A stretch of 59,198 nt of DNA from REDI01 sp038123735 (lineage in GTDB: Bacteria; Myxococcota_A; UBA796; GCA-2862545), in NCBI GenBank assembly GCA_038123735.1, contig JAYPAP010000005.1:1-59198 (forward strand), read 5' to 3'. The notes under the pieces are model-generated. The model saw only the letters and a program-made list of their open reading frames with translations, ran no database searches and had not been told where the DNA came from. Positions 17,314 through 25,847 of the stretch are shown one piece after another. Every line of letters starts with the position of its first letter. Position 1 is the first letter of the stretch. A program made the position numbers and the translations under genes.

Positions 17314-17693
17314 TCCTCACCTTCCAGGCGTACTTGGTCTGGATAAACCGAGCACTGAAGCCATTCATGGAGCATGGAGAGTTCTTCTGGAGTCGGGCCG
17401 CCGCCAGGAGGCATCTCGATTCGCTCTTCGTCTGGTGCCACTAGCACACGGTCGTCGATGCGTTCGGCCCACTGCAGCACACCGCCATAGGTGTCGAAGT
17501 CCACGCCGGGAGGCGCACCACGGCGCTGAGCTGGGGCAGTGATGGAGCTATGGCATCCGTTGCAGTGGGTGTCCAGAAAACCCCGTCCCCACGAATCATA
17601 CGTGAGCTGCACTTCGTTGGCACACAGGGGATCGGCCTCTGGAGCACACCCGGCCAGGAGGTACAGCATGCCTACCGTGATCGCGCGCTTCAT
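17310..17693 (-). CDS. c-type haem lipoprotein
   Basis: 127 residues from ATG 17693 (MKRAITVGMLYLLAGC, lipobox at Cys16). It has one haem c site CNGCH (Cys44, Cys47, His48) and a likely distal ligand in EMPPGGGPT (Met94), followed by the C-terminal helix TPEELSMLHEWLQCSVY. This matches the small cytochrome c-like domains (planctomycete-type) found with DUF1549/DUF1501 proteins. Probably a periplasmic or outer-membrane electron carrier. Start GTGA-overlaps the PA14-like gene; the DUF1501 gene ends 7 nt upstream. Confidence 0.82.
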   Translation of the reverse strand: MKRAITVGMLYLLAGCAPEADPLCANEVQLTYDSWGRGFLDTHCNGCHSSITAPAQRRGAPPGVDFDTYGGVLQWAERIDDRVLVAPDEERIEMPPGGGPTPEELSMLHEWLQCSVYPDQVRLEGEE

Positions 17694-17700
17694 CTGGTTC

Positions 17701-18993
17701 TCACTGCACCAGGGCGGGAACAGTCTGGACGCCGGGAAGCCAGCGTTCCGGGTCAACATTCCCGTGCTTGAGCAGCGTTACCCCGATGTTCTCCGTTCCA
17801 AGGATGTCCCCGGTTGAAGATAGCTGACCGGTGGAGAAATCAGACTCGAGGCTGATCAGCCCGTTGTCGGTGCCGCCGATCACTTGATTGCCGCGGATCC
17901 CGGACCCAGCGACCAACATCGACGTATATGGCCAGTGGTCCCGCCCTTGAGAGCCGTTGAATCGAGGGGTGCGGCCGAGCTCACTGGTGCAGACGATCAC
18001 CACTTCCCCGGCAAGTCGGGAGGTGGCGAGCCCAGGCGTGGTGTGCAGCTTTTCTTGGATCGTATCGAGGATACCGAAGAATGCGTCGAGTTGGTTGCCC
18101 ACATTTTGGTTGCCGCCGTGGGTGTCCCATCCGCCGGGGATCCGGATCATCGCGCATCGGGTGAGACCGAGCCGCATGACTTCTAGGGCCATCTCGGCTT
18201 GGGCGAGTGCGGTCCGACTGGCTTGTCCGAGACCGGCCTCAAATCGCCTGCCTTCGAGCTCCATCGATTTCTCAAGGGACGCCATGTAGTCGTCCATGCG
18301 ATTCAATGCCTGACCATCTAGCCGTGCCGCGATTCGTCCGGCGCGGTTGTAGACTTGGGCATCCATCATCGCATCGGATGGAGGATCGAAGAGAGGAGCG
18401 GGATTATCCACCGCCGTATTCAGTGATCCATCAATGAGACGCAGCAGGGTGCCGCCGCCTCCCCGCACCACAGCAGCCCCAAGCGGGCCGGGAAAGGCAG
18501 GGCCGCTGAACACCAGGTGGGGCATCGGATACTCAAGCATCCCATGAGAAGCGAGGATTGTCGGCCAGTCTGCGCGCGAGGATGCGGAGGTTCCAGTCAT
18601 CATCCATTGAGTCGCCGACTCATGCCCGGCACTATGGACGTTGACCCCGCGCAAAATCGAGGTTCGGGCTCCCCAGCGGCTAAAGTAGACGTCCATATTG
18701 AGGCGGTCTGGTCCACTTGACCACGACAGATTCCCCGTGCGTCCAAGAACGGTGCCCGGGTCCATATCGGTGCCGTCGAGTGGGCTTACTCCATCGGTAT
18801 CGAACTTCGGGTCGAGTGGGGTCGCGTCCCAACCGCCTCCAGCAAAGAAGAATAAAAACTTCCGATCGCCTTGGGCTGCAGCACGCGCCTGCTGATTCAT
18901 GACTGCATCCATGGAGCCCAGCAGTCCAACGCCTGCGGTGGCGGCTGCGGCACGGATGAGGTCTCGGCGGGTCAGGTGGAGTGAGCGCTTCAT
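17701..18993 (-). CDS. DUF1501 domain protein, Tat-exported
   Basis: 430 residues from ATG 18993, chosen because GGGAGG precedes it and it gives a Tat signal: LTRRDLIRAAAATAGVGLL (twin Arg 9-10) and cleavage near ARAAA. DUF1501 proteins belong to the alkaline phosphatase/sulfatase superfamily by fold; the hallmarks here are GGWDATPLDPKFD near the N-terminus, IPGGWDTHGGNQNVG, and ELGRTPRFNGSQGRDHWPY near the C-terminus. The natural substrate of the family is not known. It is the fourth gene of the operon, 13 nt after the DUF1549-like gene. A tatA gene lies at 52019-52279. Confidence 0.9.
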   Translation of the reverse strand: MKRSLHLTRRDLIRAAAATAGVGLLGSMDAVMNQQARAAAQGDRKFLFFFAGGGWDATPLDPKFDTDGVSPLDGTDMDPGTVLGRTGNLSWSSGPDRLNMDVYFSRWGARTSILRGVNVHSAGHESATQWMMTGTSASSRADWPTILASHGMLEYPMPHLVFSGPAFPGPLGAAVVRGGGGTLLRLIDGSLNTAVDNPAPLFDPPSDAMMDAQVYNRAGRIAARLDGQALNRMDDYMASLEKSMELEGRRFEAGLGQASRTALAQAEMALEVMRLGLTRCAMIRIPGGWDTHGGNQNVGNQLDAFFGILDTIQEKLHTTPGLATSRLAGEVVIVCTSELGRTPRFNGSQGRDHWPYTSMLVAGSGIRGNQVIGGTDNGLISLESDFSTGQLSSTGDILGTENIGVTLLKHGNVDPERWLPGVQTVPALVQ

Positions 18994-19006
18994 GGTCCAG
19001 CCTCCC

Positions 19007-20704
19007 TCAGTAAAACAGCAACATGGGGTCACGGAGGACGACGCTCGTCACTCCTGCCCACGCGCGTTCGGGGTTGGCATCTACGGAGTACAGGCGTTTC
19101 CAAAGCGCGATTAACTCGGCGACTTCGGGTGCCTCGGGGATACTCTCCTCGTCATCGGATTCCGGGCGGTCCAGGGGCACGCCGATCACGTCGACGTACA
19201 ATTGCTCCAGCTGGACAACAAAGGCTTCTCGGTTATTTTCCGGGGTATCCAGGCGGGTCACGTACCGGAGAAGAATGGCGTCTTCCTCGCGGTCGTCGGC
19301 GAGGTCATGGCGTACCACGTGCCACGCCGCCGCCTGGGCGAGTCGCTCTTGGACGAAGACGAGGCCAATGCTCGGGTCGTAGTTCGGGGCATTGACGAAC
19401 CGGCCATCGGTGCCGCCCGCGAGTACAGCGAGACCCTGGATATTTCGTTGCAGGGCGGGGCGGCCGTCGAAGCTCCAGCGATACCCCGTTTTCTCGAGGA
19501 TGATGGTCTCGAGTTGTGCAGGGGTCACGGACTTGAGCACCGGGATGCGATCCCCACGTTCATCTTCGATGTGCGCAGCGCGATACTCCGGACTTATCAC
19601 GATGCTTCGCACTGCCTCGCGAACATTCTGGTTCGACTCCACGAATGCTTCAATATGGGGTGTGAGTTCCACGCGGTCGAGGTCGGATGCATTGCGTTGG
19701 GTCAGGCCGTCGAACACGGTACGCACAGCGCAACTGGCGAACCGGGGGTCTTCCGCGAGATGTTGGGCCATCTCGTCGATGCCTTGGGTGGGGATTCCGT
19801 AGAATGCCGGGCTGACATGGTCCCCCATCTGTTCGCGCCAGAACTGCTCGTCTTCCGGGCGGTAGAGGGTTTGCTCGCTCAAATCACCATCAATTTCCCA
19901 CCAGAAACCAAAGAAATGAGAGGCGAAAGGGTCGAGCGTGCTGTGGCACGACTGGCAGGCCTGGGTGGTTTGGATGACTTCTTCGGGGTCTCCGCTCGTC
20001 AGCGTGTCGATCTGGGTACGGCTGAAGCTGACAGGCCGCGAGAGATAGTCATCACAGAGGAAAATACGGCTGATCGTGTTGGCCCGGTGACGGTTGCTAT
20101 TGACGCCCGCCGACGGGTACCGCGACCACATCGTGGTACTGGTCATCACCCCCGCATGGGGCCGCCCGTCGGTGTAAAAAGAGGGTTGCCAGCCAGTTTT
20201 TCCCTCAGGATACTCGAGGTTCCACATCGCGGCGACGATAGGGTCCGCCATCGTATAGTCGGCGGTCACCATTTCGGAGAATGGTAGGTCATTTTCGATG
20301 ACGTGACGCAGGAGAGCCAGCGGCTCATCTCCGATGCTATCTGCCACAACCTCCTCAGGAACCATCCCTAGGTCGGCTTCGGTCCTATCGAAAAATGTCT
20401 CACCGGTACGAGTCCGGATGCTGCGATTCCAGATCTCCGACATCCGCTCCGAGAAGCGCGGGTGCTGGAGGTACTTGTCGACGTAGTCATCGTAGGCTTG
20501 GGGGTATTGTTCGATGAAATCCAGGTCTTGCTTGCTCGGGTGTGCCCCGGTGAGGTCGATCGCGAGTCGGATGAGCTGCTTGCGGCTCGACTGCAGTTCG
20601 ATCCCGTCGACCACGGGTGCGTTGAGGTTTGGCGCATCAGAATTGCAGCTTGCTAAGGTGGATAGCAGGCCTACTACGGCTAGGGTCGTCCGGAACATCG
20701 TCAC
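19007..20704 (-). CDS. DUF1549/DUF1588-like exported haem-motif lipoprotein
   Basis: 565 residues; signal peptide with lipobox LASC (Cys20). N-terminal part (about 40-95) matches DUF1549: RLAIDLTGAHPSKQDLDFIE and YVDKYLQHPRFSERM. The middle matches DUF1588: HRANTISRIFLCDDYLSRP and a haem c-like site ACQSCHSTLDPF (Cys250, Cys253, His254), the C..CH-x-xDP pattern of that family. Such proteins are abundant in Planctomycetota and some Myxococcota, always exported and usually next to DUF1501 or DUF1552 genes, with no proven reaction. ATG overlaps the stop of the upstream lipoprotein gene by 4 nt; the DUF1501 gene follows after 13 nt. Confidence 0.85.
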   Translation of the reverse strand: MTMFRTTLAVVGLLSTLASCNSDAPNLNAPVVDGIELQSSRKQLIRLAIDLTGAHPSKQDLDFIEQYPQAYDDYVDKYLQHPRFSERMSEIWNRSIRTRTGETFFDRTEADLGMVPEEVVADSIGDEPLALLRHVIENDLPFSEMVTADYTMADPIVAAMWNLEYPEGKTGWQPSFYTDGRPHAGVMTSTTMWSRYPSAGVNSNRHRANTISRIFLCDDYLSRPVSFSRTQIDTLTSGDPEEVIQTTQACQSCHSTLDPFASHFFGFWWEIDGDLSEQTLYRPEDEQFWREQMGDHVSPAFYGIPTQGIDEMAQHLAEDPRFASCAVRTVFDGLTQRNASDLDRVELTPHIEAFVESNQNVREAVRSIVISPEYRAAHIEDERGDRIPVLKSVTPAQLETIILEKTGYRWSFDGRPALQRNIQGLAVLAGGTDGRFVNAPNYDPSIGLVFVQERLAQAAAWHVVRHDLADDREEDAILLRYVTRLDTPENNREAFVVQLEQLYVDVIGVPLDRPESDDEESIPEAPEVAELIALWKRLYSVDANPERAWAGVTSVVLRDPMLLFY

Positions 20705-21741
20705 CCCCCAGAGCCACGTAACGTGAATGCGAACTCACTGACCGGTGGCGGGTCGAGGACGCCGCCCCAGAGCATGAATAGATCTAGGCAAACCTCAATT
20801 CCTTCCTGCTCTAATCCCCGCACGTAGAGAGTTCCACACCCGTCGCACTCGGAGTAGGGCGCATTTGGATAGTCAGGATCATCAGGGTCACCCTCGTATC
20901 TCGGCGAGAACACGAGATCGTACCAAAACGCATCTTGGTCTCGCAGACTGAGGTAGCCCTGGGGCTCGAGGGCACACTCATCCGGTCCGGCTGCCTCAGG
21001 TCCAATAAACTCAAAATTGGCGGAAATACTATCGAATCTATCGTGGATGCGCCGCTCGAAGAAATACACGTTGCCATTCGCTTCGAGCCCTTGGTCCACA
21101 CCACCACTCGCTCGTCGCGCGAGGCCAACGCGGTAACCTCCGGCATTCTCGGTACCATCGAATGTCAGGCTTCCAGTCGCCGTTCCATCCATCTGACTGG
21201 AGTAGGACCAGGTGTAGTAATCCCCGGCGGCCGAAGTGGTGGTTAGACCGTCGGTTGCCTGGCCATCGAACTCGTACAGGACGGCATCGCCATCGCCGAC
21301 CAGGGCGTCTCCGAACAGAAACCGTGAGGCCTCGGTGGTGCGGCCAGTTCCTGTCGTGGGGTCACCCGATACGTTGACATCGATCTCCCAGTACTGAAAT
21401 CCACCGAATGAAATCCCGTTCGACTGGTCGCAAAAGTCCATCCAAGACCAGCCATCATTGCTGGTGCGAATATCAATATCCTCAATATCAGGGTTCCCGG
21501 CGAAGATGTCCGGACAAGCGCCGGCTCGTCGATCCAAGGCAGCCTTATGTCCGGCCCAGGTCGGCCGGAGATCGATCGTGGCAAGGGCCATAAAAGCTTC
21601 TTCAAAGGCTCCCTTGAGGTCGACATCGCTCAGGTCAGGGGCTGGCAACTCCACCGGGTCGTCGAGGACGATATCGTCAGGCTCTTGGGAGCCCCCGCAG
21701 GAGATCAGCCCGATCAAGCTGAATTGCAGGAGGTACTTCAT
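20701..21741 (-). CDS. Lipoprotein, second gene of exported-protein operon
   Basis: 346 residues; lipobox GLISC (Cys16) followed by an acidic Asp/Glu/Pro-rich linker. The mature part is rich in beta-strand-like Gly/Thr/Ser text (GDYYTWSYSSQMDGTATGSL, EANGNVYFFERRI) with several Cys (DECALE, YSECDGCGTLYV, IEVCLDLF). No known domain is recognised. The CDGC spacing is CxxC, without the His needed for haem. 4-nt ATGA overlaps with both neighbours show tight translational coupling to the DUF1549-like gene. Function unknown. Confidence 0.72.
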   Translation of the reverse strand: MKYLLQFSLIGLISCGGSQEPDDIVLDDPVELPAPDLSDVDLKGAFEEAFMALATIDLRPTWAGHKAALDRRAGACPDIFAGNPDIEDIDIRTSNDGWSWMDFCDQSNGISFGGFQYWEIDVNVSGDPTTGTGRTTEASRFLFGDALVGDGDAVLYEFDGQATDGLTTTSAAGDYYTWSYSSQMDGTATGSLTFDGTENAGGYRVGLARRASGGVDQGLEANGNVYFFERRIHDRFDSISANFEFIGPEAAGPDECALEPQGYLSLRDQDAFWYDLVFSPRYEGDPDDPDYPNAPYSECDGCGTLYVRGLEQEGIEVCLDLFMLWGGVLDPPPVSEFAFTLRGSGG

Positions 21742-22436
21742 CGATCATCCTCCTCGATCGACACGCCCACCCTAGCATTCCACGTGAAATCAACGGTGTC
21801 GCCACCCACGCTGCCGGGGAACCACTCGAACCACACGCCGGTATTTTGGAAGTCGTACTTTAGATGCCCGGAATCCGGGTGCCAGGCGAACCGCAATACC
21901 TCCTCATGCGCTGGGAGATCGGGGTCGTAGCAGGGCTCTGGGTCACCCGCGGTGACCTGGAACGTCACATCCATCATCCATGCGCAGCCATCACACAGGA
22001 TCGCCCCGCTGGTTTCATCTGGCGCAACCCCGCTAATGGCGTAGGTCACGGTACATGCGACGGGGCTCTCTTCGAGGTTGGACCACGGCACATCCGTGTC
22101 TGGCGGGGCGTCGGTGTCGTCTGTCTCTGCCGGCAATTGAAAATCGACGAGCTCGAGGGCAGTCATGAAGCCGGCCAACGTCGTATATGGGCCGCCACCT
22201 GGGCTCAGGGTGAGGGAGCCTTCTTGGTACATGTATAGGTAATTGAGCGGGTCCAGATCGGATGGTCCGAGATCGTCTGTATCTTCCGGTATGTCGAAAG
22301 GACCGGTATCATCAATAATATACGAGTCTGAGTCTGAAGGGAGCGGCGGGTTGTCCGTGTCTACATCTCCGGTACAGCCGCTGATTAAGACGGCCGCGCT
22401 GGCGACAACGCTTCGGTAGATAAGGTCGAATCGCAT
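21738..22436 (-). CDS. Lipoprotein, first gene of exported-protein operon
   Basis: 232 residues from ATG 22436; lipobox LISGC (Cys21). The linker after the Cys is strikingly acidic (Asp and Thr rich, DTDNPPLPSDSDS then DIPEDTDDLGPSD). The C-terminal half has beta-strand character and paired Cys (ACTVTYAISG, LCDGCAWMMDV, EPCYDPD). A CDGC motif recurs in the next gene product, so the two may be distantly related or bind one another (inference). It opens the operon that runs to 16651; the divergent beta-helix gene starts 149 nt away, so the promoter lies in 22437-22585. Confidence 0.72.
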   Translation of the reverse strand: MRFDLIYRSVVASAAVLISGCTGDVDTDNPPLPSDSDSYIIDDTGPFDIPEDTDDLGPSDLDPLNYLYMYQEGSLTLSPGGGPYTTLAGFMTALELVDFQLPAETDDTDAPPDTDVPWSNLEESPVACTVTYAISGVAPDETSGAILCDGCAWMMDVTFQVTAGDPEPCYDPDLPAHEEVLRFAWHPDSGHLKYDFQNTGVWFEWFPGSVGGDTVDFTWNARVGVSIEEDDR

Positions 22437-22585
22437 GCAAGTCCCTATGCAATCGACGTCCAGTATACATGCGATCGCTCGACACACGGGGTGAAACTCT
22501 GAAGGGCCTCTATCGGTTCTGAGTATGTGTGGTTATTCGTGGCTTTGGTTGCTCGTTTCCTGGTATGCTCGCGGAAGGAGGCGGC

Positions 22586-24039
22586 ATGCTGAGATGGGCG
22601 GTGCTCGCATGGGTCGTGACGGGGTCAGCGCACGCGGTAGAGGTCGAGCTTGAGCCAGGGGCTGATATCCGCACGTTGACCTCCGCAATAGAGCCGGGTG
22701 ACCAGTTCATTTTCGGCGATGGTGAGTATGTTCTGGATGACACCTGGGTGGTACAGGCGGAAGGTACTGAGGATAAAAAGGTCGTCTTTCGGGCTGCCGA
22801 AAATGCCGAGCCGATCATTCGGTTGACGACTGCGGGGAGCCGCGTCTTGCTCCTCAGGAATAGTAGCCATGTGGAGGTTCGCGGCCTGCGATTTACCATG
22901 GACGATGAGCGCTATGAAGCGGGCGGCAATGGAATTCGAATCGACAATTCCTCGGATATCACCGTGGAGAATGGGTGGATTAGGCACACCGGGAACTCGA
23001 GTATCGCTCTTGGGGGCGATAATGCGCGCATCACCGTCCGCGACATGGAGCTCTCTGATACGCGAGCTGGATACGGGATCTACGCGGGTTGTTGGGATGC
23101 GGCCTGCTGGACTCAGGAGNNNNNNNNNNCACGTTCGAGCACCTCCTGATCCACGACTTGAAGAATGTCGAAGAGAACCTGCGCTACGATGGCATCCACA
23201 TCGCGCCGGGCGGTCAGGGCAATACGATTCGTGAAAACGTGATTTTTGACGTGAATCGCATTGGAATCATCACCTACTCCACCGAGGCTGGGCCGCAGAA
23301 CATCATCGAGAATAATGTGGTCTGGGGCAGTGGAGGTTCAGGACTCTGGATCGGTGGTGCGGCGCTCGTGCGGAACAATGTGGTATTTCAGACCGGGCAA
23401 TACGGGCTGTACACCGAAAACCATAGGGATAAGCTGGAAAACCTGGTTGTCGTCTTCAATACTTTCGTCGACACCGGCTCGGCTGCGGTACGTATCGAGG
23501 ACTGGGCGGGTCGGCGCGGGATGGTCTTCGCCAATAACCTGGTTGTGAACCCTGTTGGACAAGCCACCGACATCACGGATGACGATATCGATGAGGGCGT
23601 GTACATCAGCACGAATGTCGCATCTGGGCTGGTGACAGGGCTTGACCCGGAGCTCGGGCACTTCGTGGTTGGCGGGGCATACACCGACTTTGAAGACTTC
23701 ACGAATTGGGACTTTTACCCTGCGGGAAGCGCGGTTGGGCGTTCGAACGGGGATGGAAGCGCGGAAGCCTATGTGCCGACGATCGACTTCAATGGGTTTG
23801 AGCGCAACGGGGAAAATCCCACGGTTGGAGCCTATGAATACGTAGGTAATGGCAACCCAGGCTGGTTGATCGCGGAGGATTTCAAGGTCTTCGAAGACCG
23901 ACGGTTCGACCCCACGGCGAAGACGGGCTGCTGCAAGAAGGAGACGGGTAGTGTCGAGGCGTCCTTTGTGGCCCTGCCGCTCATGCTTGGTGGGGCACTA
24001 TGGCGCAGGCGTAGGAGGCGCGGGAACTACGCCGATTAA
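22586..24039 (+). CDS. Secreted parallel beta-helix protein with MYXO-CTERM-like tail
   Basis: Starts ATG 22586 behind AAGGAGG, with signal peptide MLRWAVLAWVVTGSAHA. The body is a right-handed beta-helix: runs such as SSHVEVRGLRFTM, NGIRIDNSSDITVENGWIRH, NTIRENVIFD, NIIENNVVWGSGGSGLWIGG show the NxIxxN ladder of pectate-lyase-like proteins. Such proteins bind or cut polysaccharides; no catalytic site can be assigned. The last 35 residues, TGCCKKETGSVEASFVALPL then a hydrophobic stretch and RRRRRR, form a Cys-TM-Arg cluster like MYXO-CTERM sorting tails. The 10-N gap (23120-23129) shifts the frame; the protein is one gene. Its stop TAA shares TTAA with recJ. Confidence 0.85.
23120..23129. other. 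Assembly gap (10 N) in beta-helix gene
   Basis: Frames differ on the two sides (WDAACWTQE before, TFEHLLIHDLKNVEEN after), so the true gap is not 10 nt modulo 3. Confidence 0.95.
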
Positions 24040-25778
24040 CGCGCTCGGATATCCGTCACGTTGAGTTGAAGCATCTGCTCCCCTCGCCGCGTGGTCCAGG
24101 TGCTGAGGCTCCCTAAAACATCGACCGGACCGCCCTGCAGGACCGAGAGGGCGTCGGCGTGCCCCCACCACGATGCGCTGATCGACCCCGGCGAACCCGC
24201 AACCTTGAAGGAGAGGAGGCGCCCGCTCGCACGGATGGATGGGGATAGCGCATCGATATTGGAGAGGAGGAACGTAGGCTCTGGATTCCCTTGACCGAAG
24301 GGCCCCAGTCCGCGGATGGCCTCATAGGTATTCCAGTCGAGCTGCGCCGCGTCGAGTTCGGCATCATAGGGCCGCTCAGGAACGAAGGCCTCTTCGGTGG
24401 CGGCGCTGGTCACATACGCACAGAGCCGTTCTTTGAACTCGGCGAGCTTTGAAGTGGGCACCGTAAAGCCCGCCGCTGCGGGGTGACCTCCATACTTCAC
24501 TAAGATGTCGGCCGCCGAGTCGAGGGCGCGCACCGCATGAATGGAGGGCACGCTTCGCACGCTACCCACGGCATGGTCGCCCTGAATCGAGACCACGGCA
24601 ACCGGGCGGTGCACTTCATCCTTGACCTTGGAGGCCACGATACCCACCACCCCTCGGTGCCATCCCTCGTGTTCTGCGCCGGCGACAACGACGAATGGCG
24701 GGACGTCCGTACCGATCTGTTCCAATGCCAGCTTGGTGAGGCGGGTCTGTAGTTGTTTTCGATGCTGGTTCAACTCGTCGAGCTGGCGAGCCAAGGCTCG
24801 GGCTTCCACGGCATCTTTTGAATTAATGAGGTCAACCGCGAGATTCGCGTGGGCGATACGACCGGCAGCGTTGATGCGAGGACCGATCCGAAAGCCCAAG
24901 TCGGACTCCTGAATGCTGCCCACCGTCAATCCAGAGACGTCGATCAGCGACTTGAGGCCGGCCGTGTGTCCACCCTCATTCAGCGCACGCAGGCCATGTT
25001 TCACGATTGCCCGATTTTCCAGGGTCGCCAGCGATACCATGTCTGCCACGGTACCAATCGCCGCTAATTTAAGCAGACTCTTGAGGATTAAGGCATGTTT
25101 TGGGTGATTGGCCAACATCGCTTGAGCGAGCTTGAGACTGACCCCGCAGGCGGCCAAGCTGGGGTTCGGGTAGGCATCTTCCGCTTGTGGCGGACACAGT
25201 ACTAAGGCGTTGGAAGGGACTGATTCGCCAGCCGGTAGGTGGTGGTCACAGATGAGCACGTCGACGCCATGAGCCCGTGCGACATCGACGGCAGGGTGGT
25301 CGCGCACACCGATATCCGCCGTCACGATCAGGCCAACACCATCTTCCGCGGCGCGCTTTGCCGCATCGACTGAGAATCCGTACCCTTCCTTGAACCGGTC
25401 GGGAATATGAAAATCGAGTTGGTTGAAGCCGCAGATATTCAGCGTGGCTTGGAGGATCAGAGACGAGGTCGTACCGTCCACATCATAGTCGGTGATGATG
25501 CGGACCTTTTCACGGGCCGAAATTGCTTGTTGAAGGCGTTCAACTGCTGCTTGCATCCCAAGCATCGACATCGGATCGTGGAGATGCTCGAGCCCTGGCT
25601 CCAACCAGTCGTCGCCGATGTCAGCGAATCCGTCGAGGTCCATACGGCCGGCGAGACAAGTTGCCGCTGCTGGATGAAGTCCAGCGTTGATCCAGCGCGA
25701 CTTGGCTTGCTGGTCCAGGGTGCGGGGGCGCCAAGATGCGCCGGTCAGCGATAGAGACTGAGAACTCACGAAGTCCAT
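24036..25778 (-). CDS. recJ: Single-stranded-DNA-specific exonuclease RecJ
   Basis: 580 residues from ATG 25778; a longer open frame exists upstream but it runs into the divergent lgt and the family begins here. DHH phosphoesterase motifs: TDYDVDGTTSS (97-105, motif I), TADIGVRDH, ICDHHLP (177-182, the DHH), and RINAAGRIAHA. The DHHA1 domain shows KYGGHPAAAGFT, the GGH motif, and the C-terminus carries the OB-fold. RecJ degrades 5' single-stranded DNA in recombination and mismatch repair. It ends tail-to-tail with the beta-helix gene in the shared TTAA. Confidence 0.94.
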   Translation of the reverse strand: MDFVSSQSLSLTGASWRPRTLDQQAKSRWINAGLHPAAATCLAGRMDLDGFADIGDDWLEPGLEHLHDPMSMLGMQAAVERLQQAISAREKVRIITDYDVDGTTSSLILQATLNICGFNQLDFHIPDRFKEGYGFSVDAAKRAAEDGVGLIVTADIGVRDHPAVDVARAHGVDVLICDHHLPAGESVPSNALVLCPPQAEDAYPNPSLAACGVSLKLAQAMLANHPKHALILKSLLKLAAIGTVADMVSLATLENRAIVKHGLRALNEGGHTAGLKSLIDVSGLTVGSIQESDLGFRIGPRINAAGRIAHANLAVDLINSKDAVEARALARQLDELNQHRKQLQTRLTKLALEQIGTDVPPFVVVAGAEHEGWHRGVVGIVASKVKDEVHRPVAVVSIQGDHAVGSVRSVPSIHAVRALDSAADILVKYGGHPAAAGFTVPTSKLAEFKERLCAYVTSAATEEAFVPERPYDAELDAAQLDWNTYEAIRGLGPFGQGNPEPTFLLSNIDALSPSIRASGRLLSFKVAGSPGSISASWWGHADALSVLQGGPVDVLGSLSTWTTRRGEQMLQLNVTDIRAR

Positions 25779-25847
25779 CCTCGATAGGGGCGTGGCCGAA
25801 GGGAGGTCGGTGGGGTAACCGGCGTGGAGTATCGAGGAGGCGGGACG

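Noticed and set aside
19202..20287. 361-residue open frame on + opposite the DUF1549-like gene
   Set aside because: The minus-strand reading has clear family motifs, lipobox and operon overlaps; the + reading is a GC-rich shadow with no motif.
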